Origin: Adineta vaga | Lineage: Eukaryota > Rotifera | NCBI GenBank assembly: GCA_021613535.1 | Contig: CP075497.1 | Location: forward strand, 1,240,001-1,304,000 | Direction: 5' to 3' | Length of the DNA: 64,000 nt | Shown: positions 35,910 to 48,969 of the stretch, in pieces | Numbering within the stretch: position 1 is the first letter of the stretch | Layout of the letters: the number at the start of each line of letters is the position of its first letter | Program-made: the position numbers and the translations under genes | The notes under the pieces: model-generated | What the model was told of the DNA's origin: nothing | Database searches by the model: none | What the model saw: the letters and a program-made list of their open reading frames with translations, nothing else

Positions 35910-36239
35910 TTCAAAGGTGGAAATTAAGTACATCAAAGTATATCCCGGGTGCATATAGTCACTGTTCTAAAAGAATTAGGCAAGATCATCGACTAGTGTA
36001 CACTCTATAAAAGTCAAAACTCTCAAACCATCCTCGAACTATCTTGTCAATGTTTTGAAATTTTCCCTAACGTAGGATACTTCTTGAATGAATGAACATT
36101 TCATTAGGTACATCAAATTTTGTCAACGAACTGAAATTCAAATCGTTGAGATCTTTAGTTAAATTGTTTGTTATTTCCATGATTGATATGGATTTAATAC
36201 AAAGTTATGAGAAATGAGGTAAATAAGAAGTCAGATAAG
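35910..36239. other. Intergenic stretch
   Basis: Nothing seen. Confidence 0.5.
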
Positions 36240-36440
36240 AAAATGTAAGTAATGTTGATGAATATTGTTCAACGGTAAGTTTATGCACTTGATGATGAAT
36301 GTGAGATAGAATATTTTGATATATGCTTGAAATAACTTGAGTTTCTATTGAAGACAATTGGTCATGTAATGATTTAATAATCATATTAAGATCATGAACA
36401 TAGAGAGGATGCGATTGCTAAGCGAAAAAAGTTTCGGATT
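36240..36440 (-). pseudogene. F-box/LRR-family fragment
   Basis: Minus frame HPLYVHDLNMIIKSL ... ILSHIHHQVHKLTVEQYSS parallels the 29.7-30.2 kb pseudogene (IHDLNM, RIHSHVHKLTVEEYS) in protein and DNA. No F-box or C-terminal part is present, so it is a fragment. Confidence 0.5.
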
Positions 36441-36499
36441 GTTGATAGCTCGAAATAAATTGCGGATTAGATTTTATTGTTGTTCTTCATCATCAATTA

Positions 36500-37495
36500 A
36501 ATAATAATATACAGAAGAAAAGCATCTTTTTCATTGCTTTTGATTAACTTATCTAAACAAAATAAACATAGAAATAATTTAATAGGAAAAAGATATCAAA
36601 ACTGAGGTTAAGATGATTCTTTCTTGTGTGTATACTCATTCGAGACGATCTCTTATTTCAATTGAAGAAGTTTTTAACAATGGATGATTAATATTATCAC
36701 AAAAAGCTCAGAGTACATTTTCATTTAATGTATTGTTTTTATCCAAACTGAAATAATGGCAATACAACTTAAATAGAGTTCTAGGAGCCACTTTATTGTA
36801 TTATGGTAACAGCTGAAGAAATATTTTAGTATAATTAAAAATTAACAATCAAATGCAAAGAGAATACGCTAAACTTGTTAATTCCTCATACTGAGTGAAT
36901 AACGACCAATCACATCATTCGCGTGTTATTTATTTCAATGGCCAACAAAGCGCTGTTATAACCCATGAGTATTCTCTTGGATCTGTTCGATATTGCTTAG
37001 GTATTGATCGTGTTGCATTCAATTGTATCTCTGCAATATTTGATCCCGTTAAATCACTTTCGTTAAGTTTAGAATAGACAAAATTAGCATTATGAAGATA
37101 TCGTCTAAAATAGTACCAGATAAGTCAACTGGATCGCGACTAACGAGAAGATCTTGTTCCTGCTGCTTATTTGGGATCTGCAAATGCCAAAAGTGCAATC
37201 ATAAGCGGTACGGAAACTGAAGAACAAACTCTCATCATGTTCTCAAGTCTGCTGCAACGTGGTTCATATGATCCTTTCATTTTCGATAAAGATGTTTGTA
37301 CAGTCTGTTGTTTAATGGAATTCCTCCTTAGAAAACCCAATTTTTTGAAAAAAAAACAAAGTTGATTTTTTTCTACATAGAAAGATGCATTGATAATGAA
37401 CATTAGTTGTTTTTGTTTTAAAAATCAAACAGGTTCTTTTCTTTCTTATTTGTCAAAAATAAACTCTTATTGACATATATTTACATAATCATTTA
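36500..37495. other. Patches of coding-like sequence, no gene
   Basis: Plus-strand open patches at 36895-37077 and about 37147-37365 (DLVPAAYLGSANAKSAIISG) look coding by composition but have no start, splice context or recognised family; probably remnants. Confidence 0.3.
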
Positions 37496-38807
37496 TTATG
37501 TACATTTCAATCTACGCTGTATAAATAATTGAATAAATGTTGTTCGTAATTCTTTCGAAGTTGAAACATAAACAAGAACATCTAATGCAGAATTCGTATA
37601 ACCTAACCATGAAAATATTTTAAATAAAAGTTCATGATTTTGTTCATCTTTTAAACGAATAAGAAATACACCACTAAGAAGAAAATAAACAAAATATGGT
37701 AACCAACAAAAAACGAATACACCCATAATAATTCCAATAAATTTCGCTGCTTTTTCATTTTTAGAAAATTTCTTCCAAAATGTTTCTGTTTCATTATGTT
37801 TTCTTTTAATTCGATGTAAAGATTTTTTTCGACTAATATTTAACAGTTCAACGTTAGGATTTTGATATTTACCATGATGAATACGAAGTGTTATTAATTC
37901 TGGTGATAATCGATGATTTTCCAATAAATTTGTTGATATTTCATGTGTAGGAATATTATCTTTATTTGTTGTTGATTGATTTTCAACTGATGTTTGTTTG
38001 AAACGAAATTTTGGAATGAATGATTTAGGTGATTTTATTCGATGATGATGATGTTTATAACCTGAATAAAGTGCTGATGCTTGTTTTCTAGCTGCTAAAT
38101 AAACTTGAATATAAACATATATCATTACAATTAATGGTAAATAAAATGAGACAATTGAAATAAATAATATATAATAGGGATTATTTGGAAAATCACATTC
38201 TTTAAATATTCCTCCAGTTATTGTTTCATTGAATATCATTGATTGTCCTGTGAGAAAAATAAAATATAACAATTCTATAATCTTTTTTATACATACGAGT
38301 AATGGTTTGTCTTGTACCAAAATAAAGTACGGGTGGAAATGAAATAATTGCTGAACATATCCATATCATTGGTAATACATAATACCATTTTTTTGATAAA
38401 AATGAATTTGAATATTTCATTGGTTTAGTAATAGCTATATAACGATCTAAACCTATAGTACATAATCCGAAAATAGATGCTGTAGATGCAAATACATCCA
38501 TCGAATGCCAATAATCACATAGAAATGTAAGATGCCGTCGAAATAACCAATATTCATCATCTGTCATTTCAAATATAAATGCAAGTGGCATAACAATTAA
38601 TCCAACTAAAAGATCAGCAAATGCTAATGAACCAATATAATAATATGTCGATGTATGTAATGTAGATTTACAAATAATAGCACAGATAATTAAGATATTA
38701 CCCAATACAGTTAATAAACATAATAATAATGAAAAGAAAGCAACTGGATATGCTTGCCATTGTATATCAGTAATTGTAACATTGGTCGTTAATGAAAATA
38801 ATTCCAT
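37496..38807 (-). CDS. Aminergic-type GPCR
   Basis: Two exons, 38807-38297 and 38247-37496, 49-bp intron, phase 1; 420 aa. Class A hallmarks: GN in TM1, LAFADLLVG in TM2, an Asp in the amine-binding position of TM3 (SMDVFASTASI), DRY (LDRYIAITKP), a long basic third loop, CWLP in TM6 (FCWLPYF). TM7 reads NSALDVLVY, where NPxxY is expected, so Pro is replaced. The TM3 Asp and overall pattern point to a biogenic amine receptor (dopamine, octopamine or adrenergic-like); the exact ligand is not decidable. N-glycosylation sites occur at the N-terminus (TTNVTI). Confidence 0.87.
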
Positions 38808-39579
38808 AATTACACGCTTTTTTTTGTTGAAGAAACTTTTCGTTATATATGTATGTATCTAAAAGGGTAAGTTTTTGTTTGCTGTCTCGTTTCATTCGAA
38901 TTAAAAATATATGAATAACTCTCTTATTTACTTGACAAGTCAATGTTTTCTGTTGGTTGTGCAAAAAAGGAAAAAAGACGGAAAGAATAAAATATAATAT
39001 TCATGTATAGACAAGAGAAATGCTGTATTCTTTTTATCCTATTTGAATAGTAAATCGCTATTATGTGTTCTAGTATATATTTGTACGGTATAAACAGCTG
39101 TTGTCAACAGACATATTGATACAAACTTTTCTTCTTTTCTTCCTTCTCCATATTCTAATGGTAAATATGTCATAGGTCTATTAACCGTACTTATTGTCAA
39201 CATAAGCAATCAACGTACGAAATAATTGATTCGATCAAGTCAAAACTCAGACATATATCTGTACTTTTCAGTAACATTAACAATAATACTGTAAACGTTT
39301 TTTTTATGAATTTTATTTGTACTTACTCTTCACTATAATCAAACATAAATATAAAATAACAAATACTTACATTCGAAAAACTATTCTGTTTGATATATGA
39401 AAAAGAGCGCTAGAGCGTAAATCGATGCTGCATCATTAACATCATTGCTCTCTAACGTTGATATTAAAAAATGTGACTATTTACCTGTCACCTATACTCT
39501 AATGAATATATGTAATAAGAAGCACATGTTTGTATAATGAAAAATAAGTTTCATTCATGTGCGCATTCTACCATCACAA
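38808..39579. other. Intergenic stretch
   Basis: No gene. Probable upstream control region of the amine receptor; no specific site identified. Confidence 0.5.
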
Positions 39580-39845
39580 GTGCAAAACAAATATATATTC
39601 TCCATGTACGGATGTGTTGGAGGTAATGTTTCACGATCAATTCCAATTGCTTTCTTCAGATATGACAACGCTTCATCGACTGGACCCGTATCTTCTTAAA
39701 TATAACCAATATTTCGATGATTGGGAGGAAAGCAATATTATACTGAGATGTTTCTCACAAATTGACGAAGCTTTCAGATGATATTGGAGTGCTTTCTTAT
39801 ATTTATCTTGTTTTCGATAAATAGTACCAATACAGTTATAACTAT
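39580..39845 (-). pseudogene. TPR-repeat remnant
   Basis: Minus-strand pieces NCIGTIYRKQDKYKKALQYH and DEALSYLKKAIGIDRETLPP are tetratricopeptide units of the kinesin-light-chain-like type common in rotifers, but they lie in different frames with unrelated sequence between. A decayed fragment. Confidence 0.55.
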
Positions 39846-40552
39846 ATGTACTTGATCAAACTCGTTTATAAATATAAGTTGTGCGCTTGTTAGTGTAAGA
39901 GAAAGAAGAGAGTTTGAGAAGCTAATCTATCTGTTCATGGACTATGGAACTGTATGATGATCTCACAAACACTCGTCGTTCATAGTCCACTGTGCCGTTT
40001 ATGAGTTCATTGAAAAGCATATTCACTCGCTTAGAGAATGTTGCAACAACGACGACTTGAGCAGAATCTTGAAGATGATATATTGATTATCATATCGTAG
40101 TACTTTGGCTCATGTAGAAATATAGCTCAATTCCGTTCTTTAAACTGATCGTCTATTTCTGATCCAATTATCATTAATTTGAAAGAAGTCCAAACTATAA
40201 CGTTGCTGCTGTTTCAATGATTAGATGTCTAATTCGAGTTCGATTGTAAATGTTTATTTCAAAAACAAATCTTAACATAAAATTAATTCATCAGGAAAAC
40301 ATGGTTTTAGTTGTACGTACCTATGATTCATATTCGGACATAGTTATATCTGTATATATGAGTTAGAATTAAAAAAAAGGCCAAAATAAATCTATTCCTA
40401 ACAATCCCTATTTTTACAGAAGTTCATAGGAATGCGCTATAAATGTATCAAATTAAAATTACATCTACCCTTATGTTATCTTCAAATTATAGTTGTCTTT
40501 TTCACAAATTACTTTCGAAGTTATAACAAACAGCTGAATCTTCATTTATATT
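39846..40552. other. Gene-free stretch
   Basis: Nothing supportable. Confidence 0.45.
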
Positions 40553-40735
40553 CTAACTCATATTAGGCAGCTCATGTAAAATTTGTTTAAATTGAATAAA
40601 ATCAATAAATGGTGTGTCTTCTAAAAGATTTACAATGTCGATCCATTTTTCATTTAATAACAATTCAATTAAATAAGAATAACGTAATTCAATGTCATAT
40701 TTATCTTTTATCAATCGTTGTTTTAACAAATCCAT
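40553..40735 (-). CDS. Short ORF, 60 aa, unknown
   Basis: ATG to stop, helical, with codon usage like neighbouring genes (MDLLKQRLIKDKYDIEL...). No domain recognised and no additional exon found. It may be a small gene or a leftover exon. Confidence 0.3.
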   Translation of the reverse strand: MDLLKQRLIKDKYDIELRYSYLIELLLNEKWIDIVNLLEDTPFIDFIQFKQILHELPNMS

Positions 40736-41092
40736 TTCTTAATTAAACGTTTATCTATGCGCCTTTTTCCAATGAACAGAGAATCTTCTGTTTTTTCTCT
40801 TTTCAAGTCCAAAATTCTTGGAACCTTATCTTTTGTATATACGCTATAGAATCGACCCGTATGTCCGTCTTTTTACTCATATAACTTCAGAAGATAGAAC
40901 TCCAATAAAAACTGCCTACATGAAATACTTATTAATGAAAAGAAGTTTGTTTCAGCCAAAGACTCTTTCTTGAAAAACTTTAGATTTGAATCTGAGATTT
41001 TCACATTTTTTATTGTCCATAATTTGTCTGATGATAGATATATACATTTGGATCAATAATTGTTTCTAATATTTTATTTTTGATAAGAAAAA

Positions 41093-42152
41093 TTAATGAC
41101 TTTGTACATTTCTTTGTACTAGTTTTTGAAACAAATGACGATACAAAATAATTATTCTTTCATAAAATATATTTCGAAAGAATTTACTTGAAATAATTGA
41201 TACGAAGAAAGATAAAGCATAATTGACAAAATATAAAGAACCACCCAATGTTTCAGCAAACACTACTGCAGCACGATGAGCAACTGTTGGAGTAATAATA
41301 TTAAAGACAATATTACGATAAGTAAAAGAACCAAAACGTAAGAGAGAAAGTAATATACTTAGAAAAACTTGTATTAAAATGATCTATAATTTAAAAAAAT
41401 TTACATGAATTGATTTATTTATTGATAAGAAATATTAATAAAATCGTACCTTTAGAAGTTTAATTTCGAATGTTTTTCGACGATTTGATGTACGATTTTC
41501 TGTTATTGCAGGAAATACACGTTGTTGTGATTGTTTAAAAGTATTTATAGTCATAAGAGAAAAGATTAACATAAGAATATGAGGTAAAAATATGACAACA
41601 ATAATTGTATAAGATACATTAATATATATATATATAAATACTTGAAGGTTGAATTTGACACAGATTATTATAAATATTATAAAAGATAAGAATATGTATT
41701 GGTATTGTAATAGAAAGTATTAACATAAGAGTTGATATTCGTTTTGCAATTTTAATTTGACTTCGTGCACGTACTTTGGCATTATGTGATATACAAAAAT
41801 ATCGATCAAGTATAGATAAAAATATGTAATAAGAACAAATTGTAGGTAATGTCAATGCAAAATAATAACGAAATTTACAAAATAAAGATGATTCATTTAA
41901 TAAATTACTTCCAGAACGATCATAAAACAAACGAAATAAAACACATATTAAAATAGTTATTAATTCAGATATTGTTGCACATAATAAATAGAATACAGCT
42001 GAAGACTGACGTATTTGTCGATTAGTAAATGTTATTAAATTACCAATACAACCAATTATACCAAAAATGAAAGTAATAAGATCGATACTTAATGTAATGT
42101 TAGAGAGAATTTGGGATAATGTAGTTGAATAGAGAGCCACTATTGAGGACAT
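41093..42152 (-). pseudogene. 7TM receptor with frameshift in a TA run
   Basis: Exon 1 runs 42152 to 41450, exon 2 41383 to 41093, intron 66 bp. TM1 to TM4 are open: GCIGNLITF in TM1, and DRYF (SILDRYFCIS) at the end of TM3. At 41621-41640, inside the predicted second extracellular loop, the frame is lost in an (AT)n tract and a TAA follows. The other frame resumes at once with NVSYTIIVVIFLPHILMLIF (TM5) and continues through TM6-TM7 to the stop. A two-base change in the tract would restore one frame, so this is either a microsatellite-inactivated gene, a polymorphic allele or a sequencing error. It belongs to the same receptor class as the gene at 10.4 kb. Confidence 0.7.
41620..41640. repeat. 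(TA)n tract breaking the receptor frame
   Basis: Run of TA dinucleotides spanning the point where the reading frame changes. Confidence 0.7.
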
Positions 42153-42969
42153 CTTTTTATATTTAATATAGATGATTAGTTGACGAACGAAGAGTTCAAA
42201 TGTTGACGAGAAATAATAAAATGAAATGATATCTTATACTTTCTCACAAAACGCGTAGATCATTAATTAATTCTATTATATGTGTTGGATTATAATATAT
42301 TGAAAGTGGTAAATAATGAATGACTTATATATATATATATGAATGAAAGATAAAATGAGATTAATGCACGATTTATTTTAGATCAAACAAAAGTTGTTCA
42401 AAAGAATATATAAAATAATAATCGAGAAAAGAATCCGAATATAAATCTAGAGAGGGTGAGTGTGAGATTGATTGTGGATATCTCTTCTTCATTCACACTC
42501 ACTCAAGATCCAAAATAAATCTCAACATATAAAACTATGGGCAACCTATGAAATGATATTTTGATTGAAGAAGTATAAATCCTACTAGTTCCTAAAAAGT
42601 GCTAATGATTTTCATTTAAGATATGATTTATCCTCTTGGTCTTGTCATGAATACTGTTTTGAGTATCTAGTTTAGCAACTCATTCATCGTTCGTTTCATA
42701 TGCTGTATAAGAGCGATATTAACTCTATTATATAGACGATTATAGTTTAATAAATTGATATACCCTTCGTGTATAGCTTGTTGACAACTAAGACAAAGAT
42801 AAAATGTATCCTCGTGTAGTGATGCGAACTTGCAAAGGAATTTTACAATGATTTATTTTGATAAATAACGATTGGATATTGATTACAATAATTCTTTTCA
42901 AAAGAACAAATGAAATAAATTAATAACAATAAACGACAAAATATTACTTCTGTTATATTTCTAAATCTC
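42153..42969. other. Intergenic stretch
   Basis: Telomere-like hairpin at 42452-42507; no gene. Confidence 0.5.
42452..42507. repeat. Telomere-like hairpin
   Basis: GAGGGTGAGTGTGAG paired with TTCACACTCACTCAAG; GGATATCTC lies in the centre. Confidence 0.6.
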
Positions 42970-45900
42970 TTACACCCACGGTATGATTTCACCTCCATCG
43001 GTAGAAGAATTGGTCATCAACATTCCTCTATAGTATATTGTAGCATTAAATGTTGCGACTGCATAAATTTCATTGGTAGCACAAACATAGACCACTGCTC
43101 CATCTGTAGCTGTTACGTTAACAGTCGACGAGCATCTTGATGGATCTGTCAAAACCATCGCATTGTTAGCATCAATCGAGATATTCACATTTGCGCAAAC
43201 ATTGAAAAATTTGCTACTATCACTGACAGTTATATTGAGTTCTTTAGGGCACACTTGCGTAGAATCGTATACGAATGATGAATTAATACCATAAATGTTC
43301 ATCGAATTCACAGCACAAAAAGATACTGACTCATTAACATTGGTAGCAGTTACAGTTGTTGTTCCAGGACATGGCCAAGAAGTATTGGCGGTAACAATAG
43401 CTAAGTCATAAATATCGATATTCAGCTCAACACTAGCACATAGATTCGAAATACGAGCTCGATCAAAGGCAACAGCATACGTAGTCTGTGGACATACAAC
43501 AGAAGAATTAACAACAATATCGGATAAATTAGTTATATACATCTGAAGTTCATTATACGCACATACACCGGCTATGGACGTATTGCTCGAACTATTGACG
43601 GATGCGTATTGTGGACATGGCCAAGTCTGATTAATTGAAACATTCGCCCCGTCCGTCATCTGAATATTCAACTGAGCCATAGCACACAGATTTGAAATCG
43701 TTGCACTTTCTGAAACTGTCACACTTGTATTCTGTGGGCATATAACCGTTGTATCAACAATAAGTTTGGATAAATTGCTAGCAGTCAACTGCAATATCTT
43801 TTGTGCACAAATGTCAGAAATTGGAATGGTATTAGAACTAGTAACTGTTACGTTTTGTGGACATGGCCACGTATGATTAATTGACACGTTCGCCATATTT
43901 TGAGCTCGAATAGTTAATTGTGAAGTAGCACATATATTTGGAATAATAGCACTTGCTGATGCCATAATAATTGCAACCGCTGGACATATCGCCGATGAAT
44001 CGACAATGAGACTAGATGAATCGCTAGCAGTCAAATGAAGTGTATTCTGTGAGCAAATGTTAAATATTGGAATGATAGTAGAACTAGTAATTGTTGTGTC
44101 GTGTGGACATGAAGACGCTTGATTGATAGAAACATTCGCCATATTTGCAGCTTGAATAGTTAGTACTGTTGAAGCACATACTTCAGGTATAATAGTAGTA
44201 TCAAATGCTACAATATGTGCTGTTTCCGGACATATATTACTAGAACTAACGAAGAGACTAGAAGAACCACTACCAGTCAATTGCAGATTATTTTGTGCAC
44301 ATATATGAGCAATTGAAATATTACTTGAGCTCGTGACAATAGTATTCTGTGGACATGGCCATGTATAATTAATTGAAATATTTGCTGTATTTGCAGCTTC
44401 AATACTTAACTGTCTTGTAGCACAGATGTTTGAAATCGATGCATTTTGTGAAGCTTTGACAATTGTATTTTGTGGACATAACATAGATGAATTCACAACA
44501 AGATTAGCTGAGCTACTACCAGTTAACTGTACTGTATTATTTGCGCATATGTGAGCAATTGGGACTGTAGAAGAACTAGTAATTATGGTGTATTGAGCGC
44601 ACGGCCAATTTGGATTAATTGAAACATTAGCCGAATTTGCAGCGTCGATACTTAATTGAATCGTACTACAAAGGTTTTCAATCACCGTACTTTGTGCGGC
44701 TATAACACTTGCATTGTGAGAACATGTAACATTCGAATTGACGATCAAATTAGATGAGTTGCTAGCAGTCAACTGTAAGATTTCTTGTGCACAAATATGA
44801 GCAATTGGAAAAGAACTCGAACTAGTGATTGTTGTGTATTGCGGGCATGGCCATGTCTGATCAATTGACACATTTGCATTGTGTGCAGCTTGAATGGTTA
44901 GTCGAGAGATCGCACAAACATTTGGTATCAAAGCACTGTCCAAGGCGTTAACAGTCGTTGTCTGCGGACATACGATAGTTGAATCAACAGTAAGATTTGC
45001 GGTTGCGTTCCCAGTTAACTGTAATGTATTGTTTGCACATATATGAGCGATAGGAACATTACTAGAACTTGTGATGGTTGTATTCTGTGGACAAGGCCAT
45101 GTCTCATTAATAGAAACATTGGATGTATTAGTAGCTTGAATATTTAATTGAACTGTCGCACATAGATTAGGAATTGACGCATTTTGGGAAGCTACGGCAA
45201 TTGTGATCTGTGGACATACAACAGAAAAGTTGACAATGAGGTTGGATGAACTACTAGCAGTCAACGATAATGAATTTTGTGCACAAATATAAGCGATGGA
45301 AATATTACTAGAACTAGTGACTGTAGTATATTGTGGACATGGCCAAGTTTGGTTGATGGAAACATTCGCCGCGTTTGTAGATTGAATCGTTAGTCGAGAA
45401 ATGGCACAGAGATTTGGTATAAGCGCATTACCAGATGCGATAATAGTTGTTGTTTGTGGACATACACTAGTTGAATCGACATTAAGATTTGCGGTTGCGT
45501 TCCCAGTTAACTGTAATGTATTGTTTGCACATATATGAGCGATAGGAACATTACTAGAACTTGTGATGGTTGTATTCTGTGGACAAGGCCATGTCTCATT
45601 AATAGAAATATTGGATGTATTAGTAGCTTGAATATTTAATTGAACTGTCGCACATAGATTAGGAATTGACGCATTTTGGGAAGCTACGGCAATTGTGATC
45701 TGTGGACATACAACAGAAAAGTTGACAATGAGATTGGATGAGCCACTAGCAGATAATCGCAACGTGTTTTGGGCACATATATAAGCGATGGAAATATTAC
45801 TAGAACTAGTGACTGTAGTATATTGTGGACATGGCCAAGTTTGGTTGATGGAAACATTCGCCGCGTTTGAAGATTGAATGGTTAGTCGAGAAATGGCACA

Positions 45901-48383
45901 GAGATTCGGTATAAGTGCGGTGCCAGATGCGGCAGCAGTAGCGATCTGTGGACATAAGACAGTTGAGTCCACAGTAAGATTCGAACTTGTGCTTCCAGTT
46001 AATTGTAATGTATTGCGTGCGCAAATGTAAGCGATGGGAATATTACTAGAACTAGTGACTGTAGTATATTGTGGACATGGCCATGTTTGATTGATGGAAA
46101 CATTTGCCGCGTTTGAAGATTGAATGGTTAGTCGAGAAATGGCACAGATATTTGGTATCAGCGCATTACCAGATACAATAATGGTCGTAGTTTGTGGGCA
46201 AACGCTAGTTGAATCGACATTAAGATTTGCGGTTCCGTTCCCAGTTAACTGTAATGTATTGTTTGCACATATATAAGTGATGGGAATACTACTAGAACTT
46301 GTGATGGTTGCGTTCAGGGGACATGGCCATTTTGGGTTGATTAAAACATTCGCTGTGTTGGCAACTTGAACAGTTAATCGTGTGGTAGCACAGAGATTTG
46401 AAATCAGTGTAGTTTCGGATGCGATAACAGTGACTATTCGCGGACACGTGAGACTTGTATTGACAATGAGAGCAGACGAACCATTCGCAATCATCTGTAA
46501 TGTATTTTGTGCGCATATACGAGAGATTGGAACAGTACTGGAACTAATAATGTATGTATTTTGTGGACATGAGCATGTTTCAATCAGGGTTACATTTGCG
46601 GCATCGCGAACCTGAATGGTCAATGTCGAATAGGCGCCAACATTTAAAATTTGTGTTTCATTAGAACCAAAAACTGCAGTATTGTTAGGACAGCGTGACG
46701 ATGAATCAAAATTGATTGTTGATAAGTCATTACCGGTGACATTCAATATACTATCAGTGCAGAGATCGTTTATTTCCGTTGTACCAGAAGCCACCAAAAC
46801 TGTCGTTGTTGTACATTTGATGGATGCATTGAAATTAACGGTAGAATTACCAGTGATAGTAAGTATTAATACTTGAGAATGGCATATATTAGTAATAGGT
46901 ATACTGCTTTCATATTGAATATGAAGTATTTTTGGACACGGAGCAGTATCATTCATGGTAATTGCAGCTGAATCTGTAGTTCGAATGAACATCTGATCGA
47001 TTGCACAAATGTTAGAAATATTGCTGTGTCCGGAACCTACTGCCATAGTATTTTGTGGACAAACCCATTCTGAGTTAACGTTTACAGCAGATTGTTGTGT
47101 TGCAAATATGCTTAGTAAATTTTTAGCACATATATTTGACATCATCGCATCATTGGTTGCATTAATTACGGTTTGATTAGGGCAAATATGTGTTGAGTTC
47201 ATTGTAATGACGGCAGATTGCTCGCCATTTATATTCATTTCTTCAGTAGCACAAAGACCCAATAGTTGTACTGAATCAAAAGCATGCACAATAGTTTTTT
47301 GTGCACAGCAGATGGATGAGTCGACAGATACTTTAGATAATTGTGTACTTATTATATTCATTATTTGATTCGCTGAAATATTAAGAACTTGTGTTTGATT
47401 TGTTGTTTCAATATTTGTTGTCTTTGGACAAACACATGTTGAATTCATAGTAATTAGAGATGAATCCTTGCCTGTGATATTCATCTCAGTAATCGCACAA
47501 ATATCTAATATTTGACTGTAATCTTCTCCAATTGCAACAGTTCTCTGTGGACATACCAATGATGAATCCATAGTAACTAGAGATTGTTCTTCGGCTTCCA
47601 TACTTGCCGCAACTATGGCACAAACATTATTAATATGTGCCATATTGTGACTATGAACAGTGATTGTGTTAGCACATAATGATTGTTTCATGAAAATATC
47701 ACTATTGTTACAAGCATCAACACTTAAGTAATCATTTGAACAAAGATCATATACTGTCGCATTATTGATGGTTGTAATGTTGACTGACGGTATGTTACAT
47801 GAGTAAGTGTTTGCCATATTAATATTGTCGTCATTTTGTAAGAGCAGAGATAGAAATCGTATCGTTTCTAAAGAAAAGTTTCCTTGATCAATGCATCTGG
47901 TGAATATTTTGAATTGATAATTACCTGTTGTTGTAGCTTCAGGTATTGTTGTCGACGTTGCATCAACATATAAATCTACACAAAAAAAGAAAAAAAAAAC
48001 TTTTAATCGTATGAATATGAAAGTGAGAGCACGAGCCAGCTTATACTATTTTGAAGAATAAATCGATCTTTTTTCTACTCTTTGTTAAACTTACAATTTG
48101 TTTGTAATGATTGATTAATTAATATCAATAAAGAATCAAGGTGCAATTGAATTTTGATTGAATTATTATTTGAAGAAAATAATTGACATGTTTGATTGAC
48201 TGAAAAATAATTCAATGCACTGATTGATTCATTGAATTCGATCATATGACATATACATTGATCTCGAGTTTGATTTACGAAGAATTGATTAATATTTCCA
48301 ATGATAATTGTATTCTGTATTTGATTAAGTAGAATACAATTATTCAGAGAAAATAAATAAAAAATACAAAGTATCCATAACAT
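42970..48383 (-). CDS. Giant secreted repeat protein, probable beta-solenoid
   Basis: Three exons: 48383-48095, 47975-47925 (51 nt), 47867-42970; 1,745 aa. The first exon gives a signal peptide (MLWILCIFYLFSLNNC) and a short Cys-containing module (QCICHMIEF ... LNYFSVNQTCQLF) seen in other rotifer secreted proteins. The remainder is about 38 half-units of 41 residues, alternating in 82-residue (246-bp) pairs: CPQ-TTV...IPNICA then LTIQSSNAANVSINQTWPCP. Regular V/I/L spacing, a Cys at fixed points of each turn and NVS/NQT sequons indicate a disulphide-rung, heavily glycosylated beta-solenoid. No transmembrane segment or anchor at the C-terminus (GGEIIPWV). Internal copies are nearly identical in DNA around 45000-45240 and 45492-45730. 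A role in cuticle, mucus or adhesion is inference. Confidence 0.78.
45001..45735. repeat. Near-identical internal duplication, 492-bp period
   Basis: About 240 bp starting near 45001 recurs near 45493 almost without change (for example CGTTCCCAGTTAACTGTAAT and CAAGGCCATGTCTCATTAAT), two 246-bp units apart, within the solenoid gene. Confidence 0.75.
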
Positions 48384-48969
48384 ATTTCTAACTTCTTTTT
48401 TCTGAAATATTTCTTGAATGTCTTAACACAATATTATTTCAATTGTTTTTTTCTCATTTTATTAAAAAATCATTTTCAAAATTAATATTTAATGAATTGA
48501 ACAAAAAAAAAGTTTAAGACGTCATAAAAAACAACCCGCCATACTCTGCTTATTAACTTGAGCGGAATGAATATATTTATAAGAGTAAAAGACATCAGTC
48601 AGTTGTGATTTTTCTTCTTCTTCTTCAATGAAATGTTTCTTATTTAATTATATTCATTTTCAAAATATTCTTCCGACATAAAGAAGAGAAAAAAAATTTT
48701 GTTATTAAATGAATTACTTGATTAATATATTGAATAGAATGATTTTACTCGTATATAGAGCATTGCGTTTGTTATAAATCAAATGTATAGAGTGCTTATA
48801 GTTTTCTTCTTTTAATATAGAAATGATGAATAGATTGTTCTTTAACAAGATTATTAATTTTCAAACAAAAAATAATCGAGAGAAAAAGAAAGAATTTTCA
48901 AGATGTATTTATTAAACTTGATTAATATCAAATGAAAAGAAAAGATTCTGTTTTGTTTCATTATATTAA
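48384..48969. other. Intergenic stretch
   Basis: AT-rich; no gene. Confidence 0.5.

Noticed and set aside
36895-37365. Coding-like patches on the plus strand
   Set aside because: No start, no splice context and no family; at most remnants.
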